DNA from: an uncultured Roseovarius sp.
GTDB lineage: Bacteria; Pseudomonadota; Alphaproteobacteria; Rhodobacterales; Rhodobacteraceae
Direction: 5' to 3'
Length of the DNA: 64,000 nt
Assembly: GCA_951812895.1 (NCBI GenBank)
Contig: OX638333.1
Coordinates: 4,444,001 to 4,508,000 of the forward strand
The translations under genes and the position numbers were made by a program. Shown here piece by piece: positions 14,239 to 23,147 of the stretch. Position 1 is the first letter of the stretch. Every line of letters begins with the position of its first letter. The notes beneath the pieces were generated by a model, which was not told the origin of the DNA, searched no databases, and was given only the letters and a program-made list of their open reading frames with translations.

Positions 14239-15243
14239 TCACAGAACGACGACGATACATTTACCCGATCCACCGGCGGCACCAAACCCTCCACCACCGC
14301 TGGGGGTAGACCCCGCGGATGATGAAGCACCACCATTCCCCGCATAAAGCGAAGCGCCACCGGAACGGTACCCACCACCGCCACCGCCATAGATCGCAGC
14401 GCCACCGCTATAGCTCGCAATGCCACCAAATCTGGTGGCCCCACCCCCACCAGCAGCGCCACCAAAGATGCTGGACGCATCCGCACCAGGGCTGGAACCA
14501 CCCCCAATGCTGCCCCCGGCGTTGCTCGCTCCGGCCGCGAGTTCTCCGCCCCCACCGCCAAAGGAACTGCGGAACCCCCGTCCACCGCCATAGGCCGTGA
14601 CCAAAGCTCCGAATGTCGTGTTGCCACCCGCAACACCAGCAGCACCCCCCGCACCGATTGTTACGGAGTACGAACTCGACAGATCGCCTGCCCGTGCCAG
14701 ATATTCGCTGAATGCGCCGCCACCGCCACCGGAACGGTACCCACCACCGCCACCGCCACCCCAACACTGGATGAGAACGGCTCTGTCGGCGTTTAGACCG
14801 ACCGGTTTGTTCCAGGTTCCGCTTTCGGTAAACACCTGATGATCGAAGACTGTCGAGTTGCTGTTGCCTCCGCCTGATAAGACGTAGAATTTGTTCGAGT
14901 GGTAGAGAAGTAAATCGTAGCCGTCCTGAACCAGGTCCCCGGATGCAAGCGCCGATCCATCGTTCTTTACGATGGATTTAGCCCCTACGCTGTCGATATT
15001 GAGCGTTTCAGATGAGCCCGTGTTCGCGTTCGGCCATTTGATCGTGAAGTGCATCCCGTCAACGAGATTGTCAGCATCGAAATCCGGGTCTACATCCGCG
15101 GTGTAAGTATCGGTTCCGGCCGCACTGGTCAGATGCAGCGTTGAGGCGTCAAAGAGGATCTTCAACAGATCATCGTACTGGCCCATGAAATCATCGCCTG
15201 CGACGGATGTGGAAGTCTCGTTGTATCGGGTACGTGTTGCCAT
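14239..15243 (-). CDS. glycine-rich tail-tip adhesin / receptor-binding protein (A)
   Basis: The ATG at 15243 overlaps the stop of the J-like gene (TGATGG). Of 334 residues, the first 150 form a trimeric-fibre-like region (TYTADVDPDFDADNLVDGMH, SETLNIDSVGAKSIVKNDGS). Residues 160-325 alternate runs of glycine with short polar loops, like the polyglycine-helix bundle of phage S16/T-even gp38 adhesins. The C-terminus closes with GKCIVVVL. Copy B differs from this copy only in five loops between the glycine runs. Confidence 0.72.
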   Translation of the reverse strand: MATRTRYNETSTSVAGDDFMGQYDDLLKILFDASTLHLTSAAGTDTYTADVDPDFDADNLVDGMHFTIKWPNANTGSSETLNIDSVGAKSIVKNDGSALASGDLVQDGYDLLLYHSNKFYVLSGGGNSNSTVFDHQVFTESGTWNKPVGLNADRAVLIQCWGGGGGGGYRSGGGGGAFSEYLARAGDLSSSYSVTIGAGGAAGVAGGNTTFGALVTAYGGGRGFRSSFGGGGGELAAGASNAGGSIGGGSSPGADASSIFGGAAGGGGATRFGGIASYSGGAAIYGGGGGGYRSGGASLYAGNGGASSSAGSTPSGGGGFGAAGGSGKCIVVVL

Positions 15244-17918
15244 CAGGTCCAAAGCTCCGGTGCTTCATCGACACAAGTCAGGGTGAACTGCAGATCGGAA
15301 CGCGACTGCATCCCCACCACGATCATGCGTCGGGTTTCTTCATTCAAAGGGCCAACCGCTGCGAGAATTCCTTCGTCGAGCCCGGTTGCAGAAACGGGTG
15401 CGGCAAACTCAAGCCAATCGGTCTCGCCGGTCGTTCCGGTCAAAGTGTGCGTGGTGCGGGTGTTGTTCGTGCGGTTCAAAATAACGCCGGTCTTGGCTCC
15501 GATGAGAGCCACGTCAGTTTCGGTTTCCAGATTGGTCACATCTTCGAAGTAGTCCTCGAAATACACCTTCACCTTGTCGTCCAGACGGATGCGCGTCACG
15601 TCTCCGTCGTTGTCTGTTTCAAAGTCCACAATTCGGCCCTGGCCCATACGGCCTGTCATCATGTCATGCGTGAGCCCGATCAATGAACCCCTGCGGCAGA
15701 CAATTGCTGAAGATGGGGCTTCAAAAGACCAGAACGCACCACGCAACTTGGCGCTTTCAAGATCGTAAGCCACACGCTCTTCTACTTCGGCCACAGTGAC
15801 CAGAGGGTCGAATGTGACCTGCTCCACCCGTGCCGATCCCTCGTTTTTTGGGTCCGGCCAGACGGTGATTTGTCTGCGTTCGTAACTTCGGTCTCGGTCC
15901 TCGAATGTGGCTCGCATCCCGTGTGGCAGCATTGGGAAGGCCTTTTCCCATCGCACATCCGCGGCGTTTCTTGGCGTAAACAACTGCACAGGTGTTTCGG
16001 CGGACCGGTCATAGTCCCGAATTACGCCCCAGATTTCACTTTCATAGGGTCGGGCATACCCCGCGGATGCAATGACGCGCGTCACGTCTTTGACAGACTC
16101 ACCCTCGAAAATCGCGTTGGCCTCATAGCCCGCCGATGCACAAGCGGTGCGCCATGACACCAAACCGTCATCATCGACAATGGCTTCGGGCACAGGGTCG
16201 GCGTTCAACATACCCGCAATCACATCGCGGTAATGTGGGGCCGGATTCGACGAAGTCACCCAATCGACCCAACCCGATCCGTCCCAATCCTGTGTGTAGC
16301 CGGACGCAACAACGCTTAAGTTCTCAACCGACTTGTTGCGAGCCCGGATCGCAATGAGGGCCAAACCGTCCCGGGCAACCGGTGCTTCGTTACGAATGCT
16401 GACACCGCGGGCTAAGATCACGTTGTTGGCGATCCCGTCCTGATCTTCCTGTATCTCAGGTCCCACACCAGTCTGATACCAGAATGGATCCTTAACAGCG
16501 CCACCGATGGTGTAATTCGTGTCTGAATATTGTGCTGATCGGATTGCGTATCCGCGCTTAATCTCTATCTCATAGCGACCCTTTGGGAATGTAGCCGTGT
16601 CGAGGTAAATCTTGGCCTCGTAGCGATCCATGCGAACGTTCTGGATTTTGGTCGATCCGAGATTGTCCTTGTCCATCCAGTCATCGGAACCGCTGCCCTT
16701 GTCGAAGTCACCATGTGAGGTGTATGCGACAGACGAGGGTGCCGCCGTCTGTTCCTTGGTGGCGATACGCGCCTCGACCCACCCCTTCGCCTCTGACGCC
16801 GCTTCTGTTACCGACGGGCTGTCCTGCCAGATAAGCTGGATCGTCGCACGCTGTTCCGAGATATCGGCAGCTTCGTAGTGCAGTTCCGGCAAGTTGGTCC
16901 AAGTGGTTTCACCTGCAGGGCGAATGCGGAGCCGAAACGGGATACGCATCAACTCTGTATCGGATGCCTTGCGGTGCAAGCCTTGCGGCATAACGATCTG
17001 CAACCATGCTTCGTCGGGGGATTCCCTGGTGGCGTATTGCAGAGGTTGGGGAAGCGCGTCGTCGAAGCTGCCCGTCGCACTCTCAAGAACCGTACCGTCG
17101 TCGCCGCTGACCGTGTGCCCGACCAACTCGGAGCGCAGGGGTTCCGCGCGTGTCTGACGGGTAACCAATGTAAGTTTTGGGTCACCGGCCCAACCTTCGC
17201 GCGTCTCAAATTCAACACCGGACATATCGCCGATGGCCGCATCTTTGATCTTAATGTCCGCCAGTTGGTGCGGGCCTGCCAGACCGACCACGACTTCAAC
17301 CACCTCGTCGAAGCCGGAGAAATAAGTGAATGGCTCGGCCAGAAACGGCGGGTAGACTTTACGAGTTCCCACAACGCGCGGGATCGAACCGTTTTGGCTC
17401 AGAACGTTCCCCTGGGCCGCTGCGGAACCGCGTTGTTCGGGCTTCGGGCCTTCTGGCGCCGGATCGAGTGTTGGGGTGCCAACAAGTGCACTGATCAGCG
17501 TTGCACCGGAAAAACCAACAACGCCGGCCAAGACATTTGCGAAAACAACGTTTCCCGCCGTAAGGCCACCCAGAATAGTACCGGAAGCGATACCACCTGT
17601 GACGGCCGTAAGTGCAATCGCCGCCACAATGGCGAGCGGGTTCTTTTCGCCGCCACCACCCATAGGGGGCGCGTGGAACGTCACCTCAACCCTTGTGCCG
17701 TTGGCTAACTTGGCTTTCGGTGTCACGAGATGCCAGGCACCGCGCGGAACGACCTCGTTTTGTACGCATATCACATCATGCTCATGCCGGGGCCAGCCCT
17801 TGGGCAGGCTTTTGACCAGGGCCACCATTTCGGCCAATGTGGTGCGTTCCGATAGATAATAGGTATGCGGCGCGAGCGACAACATCGGCTCGCGGTGGAC
17901 CGCCATGATCTTAGACAT
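15243..17918 (-). CDS. tail tip attachment protein, J-like (A)
   Basis: The 891-residue protein has a short N-terminal domain, two or three hydrophobic segments at 92-145 (AIVAAIALTAVTGGIASGTI and following, part of the hub in J homologues) and a linker EGPKPEQRGSAAAQGNVLSQ. The core follows (NGSIPRVVGTRKVYPPFLAE, YFSGFDEVVEVVVGLAGPHQ), with fibronectin-like and hub domains to the C-terminus. J proteins form the central tail spike of siphoviruses and can carry host specificity. The position after NlpC/P60 and before the adhesin is canonical. Confidence 0.82.
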   Translation of the reverse strand: MSKIMAVHREPMLSLAPHTYYLSERTTLAEMVALVKSLPKGWPRHEHDVICVQNEVVPRGAWHLVTPKAKLANGTRVEVTFHAPPMGGGGEKNPLAIVAAIALTAVTGGIASGTILGGLTAGNVVFANVLAGVVGFSGATLISALVGTPTLDPAPEGPKPEQRGSAAAQGNVLSQNGSIPRVVGTRKVYPPFLAEPFTYFSGFDEVVEVVVGLAGPHQLADIKIKDAAIGDMSGVEFETREGWAGDPKLTLVTRQTRAEPLRSELVGHTVSGDDGTVLESATGSFDDALPQPLQYATRESPDEAWLQIVMPQGLHRKASDTELMRIPFRLRIRPAGETTWTNLPELHYEAADISEQRATIQLIWQDSPSVTEAASEAKGWVEARIATKEQTAAPSSVAYTSHGDFDKGSGSDDWMDKDNLGSTKIQNVRMDRYEAKIYLDTATFPKGRYEIEIKRGYAIRSAQYSDTNYTIGGAVKDPFWYQTGVGPEIQEDQDGIANNVILARGVSIRNEAPVARDGLALIAIRARNKSVENLSVVASGYTQDWDGSGWVDWVTSSNPAPHYRDVIAGMLNADPVPEAIVDDDGLVSWRTACASAGYEANAIFEGESVKDVTRVIASAGYARPYESEIWGVIRDYDRSAETPVQLFTPRNAADVRWEKAFPMLPHGMRATFEDRDRSYERRQITVWPDPKNEGSARVEQVTFDPLVTVAEVEERVAYDLESAKLRGAFWSFEAPSSAIVCRRGSLIGLTHDMMTGRMGQGRIVDFETDNDGDVTRIRLDDKVKVYFEDYFEDVTNLETETDVALIGAKTGVILNRTNNTRTTHTLTGTTGETDWLEFAAPVSATGLDEGILAAVGPLNEETRRMIVVGMQSRSDLQFTLTCVDEAPELWT

Positions 17919-17919
17919 T

Positions 17920-18327
17920 TTAGGTCAGATATCTCCGATAACCGCAAATGCGGTGTGCGATTGAGTAATGCGTTGCGGGCACAAGACAGGACGCGGTCGC
18001 TGTTTCCGTGTGCAACACCTTGCCGCCGCCGGCGAAGATCCCGACATGTGACGCAACCCGCCCCATTGTGCTGAGCATCAAAACCGCATCGAACGGTTGA
18101 GGTTCTGATACGCCCACCCAGGGATCAGCATTTTCGCCGCGCTTGATCGCCCGAACGATCCGCATGGTCTGCGTGGCGCTCACCTCCCCGTAAGCGGGTA
18201 GTTCGACCCCAAGTTCCCGAGCGTAGATCAGCCGAAGCAACCCCCAGCAATCAACACCCGACATGTCCCGACCGCCGTCAACGAAAGGCAGGCCGACATA
18301 GGCAGCGATGTGGGGGCTTACCACCAA
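17920..18327 (-). CDS. NlpC/P60-type tail-tip peptidase
   Basis: The catalytic cysteine lies in SGVDCWGLLRLIYAREL and the histidine in ASHVGIFAGGGKVLHTE. The family cleaves peptidoglycan stem peptides, and in phage tails (lambda K-like) it aids local wall digestion. The frame is open to 18369, but TTG/GTG codons at 18324-18327 overlapping the stop of the upstream gene are the likely starts, giving about 135 residues. Confidence 0.75.
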   Translation of the reverse strand: MVVSPHIAAYVGLPFVDGGRDMSGVDCWGLLRLIYARELGVELPAYGEVSATQTMRIVRAIKRGENADPWVGVSEPQPFDAVLMLSTMGRVASHVGIFAGGGKVLHTETATASCLVPATHYSIAHRICGYRRYLT

Positions 18328-18830
18328 AGACCCGGGCAAATGTCTTCGGTCGCGCGAATGTAGGGCCACGGTTCGGTCGCGTAGTCGCGAAGGGCTGCAC
18401 GGGCTTTCACCTGCAGCACATCAACCGAAACACTGCGAAGCGAGAATTCCTGCAGCGCATAAATCGGTGATGGCGTGACGCTTTCGACGCGAGGACCTAC
18501 GGAGATGTCAAAATCCGCCGTGCTGATCAGGTAAAGCGCGATCTTCGCCGGGGTTATCGCCTTTTCAAGCGCCCGGCCGATTTCCCGGTCAATGTTCTGC
18601 ACGGTGATTTCTGTAAATGTGGCGTTCTCGTCATCCGTTGCGGGTTTGGCGTCAAATACGATCCCCTTCCATGTCTCGCCGCCCCAGATGTAATCCACAT
18701 TGTCGGCAACCACGCGAATTGGTGTGGACAGGTTGTCGTGTTCGACCTTCAGAAAGGCTACCAGAGCATGCGGCGAGTGCGCCGCGTCCAGATCGGCCCG
18801 TTGCGTTGTGGTGACAGTGCGTTCGCTCAC
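18318..18830 (-). CDS. DUF1833-like minor tail protein
   Basis: The 170-residue protein contains LVAFLKVEHDNLSTPIRVVA, then DNVDYIWGGETWKGIVF and EITVQNIDREIGRALEKAIT. This matches the L-like/DUF1833 minor tail proteins encoded between tape measure and NlpC/P60 genes. It overlaps its upstream neighbour by 4 bp and its downstream neighbour, so it is translationally coupled. It is part of the baseplate-like tail tip. Confidence 0.72.
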   Translation of the reverse strand: MSERTVTTTQRADLDAAHSPHALVAFLKVEHDNLSTPIRVVADNVDYIWGGETWKGIVFDAKPATDDENATFTEITVQNIDREIGRALEKAITPAKIALYLISTADFDISVGPRVESVTPSPIYALQEFSLRSVSVDVLQVKARAALRDYATEPWPYIRATEDICPGLWW

Positions 18831-19237
18831 CCCATGACCCCAAAGCGATCTGGTGGTGCTAGTTGAACCGTCCCGCCGTTTCCATCGTCAACGTCACGTG
18901 GCGTGCGATCATAGACAGCATCGTAAAGCGTGACGGCATCGCTATCGTCAAAAAGTGCCGTGTACACAGCATTCGCGGAAGTGGCGGGATCACCAGCGAA
19001 CGTAACTTCAGCCAGAATGGTAACCCCCGGTGCGGCAGCACGGTATAGTGCTGCGTCTTCGACCGTGATGCGAATATAAGTTAGAGCCGCGATACCGTTC
19101 ATGACCATTGGCGTGCCATCAAAACCGGCCAACCCCGTTCCTTGATCGTTTACCCGACCGGGATCATTTTGAGCAAAGAACCCCACCAGCGCCGGAACAT
19201 CTGAAATGTGTATGATCGCATCAATGTAATCGGTCAT
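18827..19237 (-). CDS. tail-associated hypothetical protein
   Basis: The 136-residue protein (DYIDAIIHISDVPALVGFFA, TLYDAVYDRTPRDVDDGNGG) occurs within the tail-tip operon. Its composition is beta-rich and acidic. Position suggests a tail accessory protein; no family is recognised. Confidence 0.6.
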   Translation of the reverse strand: MTDYIDAIIHISDVPALVGFFAQNDPGRVNDQGTGLAGFDGTPMVMNGIAALTYIRITVEDAALYRAAAPGVTILAEVTFAGDPATSANAVYTALFDDSDAVTLYDAVYDRTPRDVDDGNGGTVQLAPPDRFGVMG

Positions 19238-19246
19238 GGTCGCCTC

Positions 19247-20464
19247 CTATGTGCCGGACAGGGCTTCAAGGTCGGTGTTCGACAGGCGTGTGGGGTAAAA
19301 GACAATGTTTTTGATCCACATGCCGGCGTTCCCACCTGCCGAGTTTGGAACCGTCGCTCCAATGCGACCTGCGGAGATGGTGGGGGGTACGGTGCCGGAA
19401 GTATCCGTGGCCACAATATTGCCGTCGCTGGTGATCGCGTAATCGTTGGCTTTATAGGCCATTGCAGTTTTTTTGAACTGTCCCGTATCCGAAACCCCTG
19501 TAGATATTCGCGCCTGCGCCACGCCGCCAACCGCTGAAAACAGAAAGAGGTTTTCGCCGCTTCCATTGTACAACAGCATGCGATTGCTGCCGTCGGCGCC
19601 AATGGCGAGAGCGCCGCGGGCTCCGGAGGCCTGGCCGCTATCTCCGGCGAATTTCACTTCTGTTGCGATAGCCCCTTCTGTTGCCGGAATTGCAGCAAGG
19701 GCCGTGGCCGAAAGCACAGCTCGATCTGCGGCACGCGTCACCGCGGACGTTGTGGTAACGATTGGCGACGATACAAACGCTGCTTTCTCGTGCTGGGCAT
19801 GGTGAACCACAACGGTCTCGCCGTTTTGTGACGTGCCGCTCGGATATATGTAAACACTGCGACGATTGCCGGAATTCACCGGTGTACCGGTTACCGTGAG
19901 GCGTACCAACTGACCCCCATTTGGCCCAGTGCCCCAATCTTCTACCGTAACACTGGTGCTAGTGCCTTGTTGAGAGAAGGAGACAACAGCTCCCAAGCCG
20001 GACCAGGTCAATTCACCGAACACAACCCAACCGGAAGGAGCACCCAGATCGTAGAACCCGATACCGCTCTTTACCGCGTCGACATTTTCCAGAATTACGG
20101 AATATGTTTCCGCCGAGGCGGTTAGCGTGCCTGCAGATTCAATGCGGCTGCGCGCTACTGATAGGTTCTTATTTTCCAGAGAATATGCGGTTTCACCAGA
20201 AAAGATTGATGTTGCTGTGGTGATTGTGAAATCCCTGTCACCGCTCCAATCCGAACTGGCTGAAAAGTCGTTTGAATCTGTAAGCTCATTGGTGCGCGCT
20301 TCCTCGACAAGGATACCCCGGGCCGTGCCTGTGTCGGGATCATGGTCGAACCGCACCGCGTCAACCGCAGCCGATTGAACGACCCCGCTCGCATCGAAGT
20401 AATAGCCTGTCGAGGCACGGGTAAATGTAACCAAATTTGCAAAGCTGTCTTTTTGCAGCGTCAT
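19247..20464 (-). CDS. tail/head-spike fibre protein with LamG-like C-terminus
   Basis: The 405-residue protein begins LVTFTRASTGYYFDASGVVQ and ends the first domain with RGILVEEARTNELTDSNDFS, a motif set shared by phage fibre and spike proteins. Residues 230-400 (ATEVKFAGDSGQASGARGAL, KNIVFYPTRLSNTDLEALSG) have the strand pattern and closing RLSxxDLxALS of a concanavalin/LamG-like carbohydrate-binding fold. It may form a decorating or side fibre. It lies between two minor tail genes. Confidence 0.68.
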   Translation of the reverse strand: MTLQKDSFANLVTFTRASTGYYFDASGVVQSAAVDAVRFDHDPDTGTARGILVEEARTNELTDSNDFSASSDWSGDRDFTITTATSIFSGETAYSLENKNLSVARSRIESAGTLTASAETYSVILENVDAVKSGIGFYDLGAPSGWVVFGELTWSGLGAVVSFSQQGTSTSVTVEDWGTGPNGGQLVRLTVTGTPVNSGNRRSVYIYPSGTSQNGETVVVHHAQHEKAAFVSSPIVTTTSAVTRAADRAVLSATALAAIPATEGAIATEVKFAGDSGQASGARGALAIGADGSNRMLLYNGSGENLFLFSAVGGVAQARISTGVSDTGQFKKTAMAYKANDYAITSDGNIVATDTSGTVPPTISAGRIGATVPNSAGGNAGMWIKNIVFYPTRLSNTDLEALSGT

Positions 20465-20925
20465 TTATCTACTCCGAAGTTTTGATTGGCAAAGTCGAGT
20501 ACAAGATCGGGGACGGCGGCCGAGGTGCCCGGAACATAGGAAGCGAACCATGGATCGATTGCGGATCGCATGACCTGCATGGAAAGCTGAACGAAATCAC
20601 CGCCCGACGCCGCCGTCATCTGGTAGGGCGGGTTGTTCTTAACGATCCGAAACCATGCGGGATCATCTGTAAGAGGATCGCGCCAGATGAACCGGTTTGA
20701 GCCGTTTGCCAAATCATCCCTGAAAAACGCCTTGAACACCGCAAAATCCGTGACGGACAGGTCTTCAAACGCGACCTCGAAAAGCTCAGGGTTGGCCGTA
20801 GTACGGGGCCGTTCGACAGGTTCCCCGATTTCCGGCTGAAACGACCCGCGATTGTCCATTGGACCACCGCTGTAGCGAACCGATGGGCGCAACTGGATAC
20901 TTGAAGGCCAGTAGAGTGTTGTCAT
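20461..20925 (-). CDS. minor tail protein downstream of tape measure
   Basis: The 154-residue protein starts TTLYWPSSIQLRPSVRYSGG and has FRDDLANGSNRFIWRDPLTD, typical of the small proteins following tape measures in alphaproteobacterial siphoviruses (M-like distal tail position). It overlaps the stop of the tape measure gene by one base. Confidence 0.65.
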   Translation of the reverse strand: MTTLYWPSSIQLRPSVRYSGGPMDNRGSFQPEIGEPVERPRTTANPELFEVAFEDLSVTDFAVFKAFFRDDLANGSNRFIWRDPLTDDPAWFRIVKNNPPYQMTAASGGDFVQLSMQVMRSAIDPWFASYVPGTSAAVPDLVLDFANQNFGVDK

Positions 20926-23147
20926 CAGCGCGCTACCTTGCTGGATTTCAGGCCGTACCGCGATTCAAATCCGGACATTTCACCCCGTGTTGCAGCCTTG
21001 TTGATTTCAGCGACCAGGACTTTCCGACCATCCGGGCCAGTTTGTCTGCGTTCCCGCACCTCAACACCCGGAGCGTTATTGATGATTTGAACGACAGTTC
21101 CACCGTTGGGGCTGTTCGTGTTTGCGGGTGCTGTGATGATCATTGGCTGAATAGGGGGAAACTGACCTTTCTCATGATCGAACACGGTCTCGTTTGGGTG
21201 AACAATTGATAGGATACCGCCCTTACCATCGACTCCGCCCGAACGAGGACCGGCGCCGGTAAACCCGCCACCGTCGAAGGATAGTAATCTTCCAAGACCC
21301 GGAAACGCCCCCTTTAGACCCTGAAACAGGGCCATCTTGAGGAATTGAGCCGCAAGGTTCTCCAAGATATCGACTGCATCGCCACCCTTACCGATGATGA
21401 TGTCAAACAAGCCATCTATTGCGCTTCTGGTCTCCCCGGCTATGTCGCCGAGTTTGCCAGATGCGTTTTGTGCGCTTTCAATTGTTTTGTCGTATTGCTC
21501 ACGGGCCAACTCGTGTGCTCTGGCGGCTTCTTCGGGATCTAGCCCAGCTGCCATTGCATCGTTGATGGTTTTCTGTGCCACCTCCAGATTTTGCATCGCT
21601 CTAATTGTTGGATCGAGGGAGGCCATCAAGCGATCATACGCTTGTGCTGTCTTATCGATGTCCGCAGCACTACCACGGGAACCGCCGGTTGTGGTGCGAC
21701 GTAACGCAGCCAGAGCCTCTTGATTCCGTGCAAAGGCCTCACCACGTTCGCGCGCGGCTTCGACCAAAGCGTCTTTGATGACGCCGGAGAAACCGGTATC
21801 GCGGACGGTGCCCAATCTGTTTCTTTCACGCTCCGCCGCAAGCTCCCCGGCGATTTGGACTTTGGAAGCTCCGCTGCGCAACCCCTTTAATTCGATTTCC
21901 TGCAATCGAATTCTCTGTTCTTCGGTTTCGGCTCGGGAACCAGCGGCGCCCACTTCGGCGGCGAGGGCGCGGAATGTCGCAAACGCGGTTGAAAACTTCC
22001 TGATCAGTGTGTCCGCCTGTCCCAGAACACCACTGAGATCGATGTTGGATGTGGATAGAGCCAACGCGTCGGACTGGTCCACGGCTCCGCCTAACTTACT
22101 GACAACATCATCCATAGCATCCTGCTGGCCCTGTATCGCGGCCTCTATGTCCTGGAATATCTGAACCGATTGTTCCTGTAGGTTTAGGAATTGTTCGGTA
22201 GCACTTTGGGCTTTGTAAATATTATCAACGAATTGCAGTTCTTCATCCGAGAGGTTTTCAACACCGCCTCGAATTTCGGTGAATACGTTGGCCAGAGTTT
22301 GAAGCGCTGCAGCGGATTCCTCGGTTCCCTCGACGGTATCTAGATTGTCCAAAGCAGACTTAAGCTGTTCCGCCTCTTGTCGTGAAAGCCCCAGCTCACG
22401 TGAGAGCTGTGCGAGCCGCGCAACTTCGCCCTGACCAAAAAGCTTAAATACAAGACCGGATATAAGGCCGCCGTCTAGTGATTCCGCGAGCGCTTCCCGA
22501 GCGTCCCGTAATTCTCGTGCAGCCTTTTCAAGCGCGATTTCGCTTTGGGCTTGCACGAGTTCCAAAACAGAAACTCGCATGCGGCCAAACTTCTCGATCA
22601 GGCGATCAACGTTTTCGCCAGAAGCATTGGCCAGAGCGGTTTCAACGTTCTGAAGGCTTTCTTCAAGTTCATCGAGTTGTTTAGCCATGGCCTCTGAATC
22701 GGCCCCGGCGCTCAAGAGAGCGGCCCCAAGGGGGATCGCAATTGCCACGACGGCCCCCATTAACGCACCGACCGTACCGAAACCCTGGATTAATTGCGGT
22801 AGCTGCTGACCCATTGCGACGGAAGCCGCAGTTCCGGCGCCGATCTGAGTGGCCATGTCTCCGACTTGGAAACCGAGGTTTTGTGCGGCGCCAGCACCGA
22901 GATTGAGGCGCGCCGTCGTGCTCCGCATCGCGCGCCGAAGGCCACCCATAGACGTCTGTGCGTTACGCCCGGCCCGTTGAGCCGCGCTCCCCATTCGGTC
23001 GAGCGCCTGCCCCCCGTCTCGCCCCAAACGCTCTACTGCGCTTTCGGTCTTATGAGCTTTGCGGGCCACGCCGTCCATCGCATTTTCAGCGCGTTCGGCC
23101 CCCGTTTCCATCTGCCGGGGATCAAGTGCGAGGCTTAGTTTTGCCAT
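20925..23147 (-). CDS. tail tape measure protein
   Basis: The 740-residue protein is mostly predicted helix and coiled coil (ERLGRDGGQALDRMGSAAQR, repeated Q/A/E heptads). It has hydrophobic segments at 110-150 (GTVGALMGAVVAIAIPLGAA) and a C-terminal glycine-rich part (FDGGGFTGAGPRSGGVDGKG) common in siphovirus tape measures. At roughly 0.15 nm per residue, a tail near 110 nm would be expected by analogy to lambda. Confidence 0.88.
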   Translation of the reverse strand: MAKLSLALDPRQMETGAERAENAMDGVARKAHKTESAVERLGRDGGQALDRMGSAAQRAGRNAQTSMGGLRRAMRSTTARLNLGAGAAQNLGFQVGDMATQIGAGTAASVAMGQQLPQLIQGFGTVGALMGAVVAIAIPLGAALLSAGADSEAMAKQLDELEESLQNVETALANASGENVDRLIEKFGRMRVSVLELVQAQSEIALEKAARELRDAREALAESLDGGLISGLVFKLFGQGEVARLAQLSRELGLSRQEAEQLKSALDNLDTVEGTEESAAALQTLANVFTEIRGGVENLSDEELQFVDNIYKAQSATEQFLNLQEQSVQIFQDIEAAIQGQQDAMDDVVSKLGGAVDQSDALALSTSNIDLSGVLGQADTLIRKFSTAFATFRALAAEVGAAGSRAETEEQRIRLQEIELKGLRSGASKVQIAGELAAERERNRLGTVRDTGFSGVIKDALVEAARERGEAFARNQEALAALRRTTTGGSRGSAADIDKTAQAYDRLMASLDPTIRAMQNLEVAQKTINDAMAAGLDPEEAARAHELAREQYDKTIESAQNASGKLGDIAGETRSAIDGLFDIIIGKGGDAVDILENLAAQFLKMALFQGLKGAFPGLGRLLSFDGGGFTGAGPRSGGVDGKGGILSIVHPNETVFDHEKGQFPPIQPMIITAPANTNSPNGGTVVQIINNAPGVEVRERRQTGPDGRKVLVAEINKAATRGEMSGFESRYGLKSSKVAR

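Larger units (their letters stand above)
11508..17742. repeat. prophage A copy of the 6.2-kb lysis/tail-tip block (partner 57772-64000)
   Basis: The sequence from GACCATTGCTTAG at 11508 matches 57772 onward at an offset of 46,264 bp (46,258 after the tail-adhesin gene) up to the window end. Differences are limited to one codon in the 173-residue membrane protein, clustered changes in the glycine-rich adhesin, and about nine codons in the first third of the J-like gene. Confidence 0.95.

Noticed and set aside
14239-15243. Diversity-generating retroelement target in the adhesin
   Set aside because: No reverse transcriptase, template repeat or accessory gene is present in the window, and the A/B differences are not limited to adenine positions.
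16878-17708. Long plus-strand open frame opposite the J-like gene (also at 63136-63966)
   Set aside because: It is the antisense shadow of a well-supported tail gene, with no ribosome binding site and no recognisable domain.
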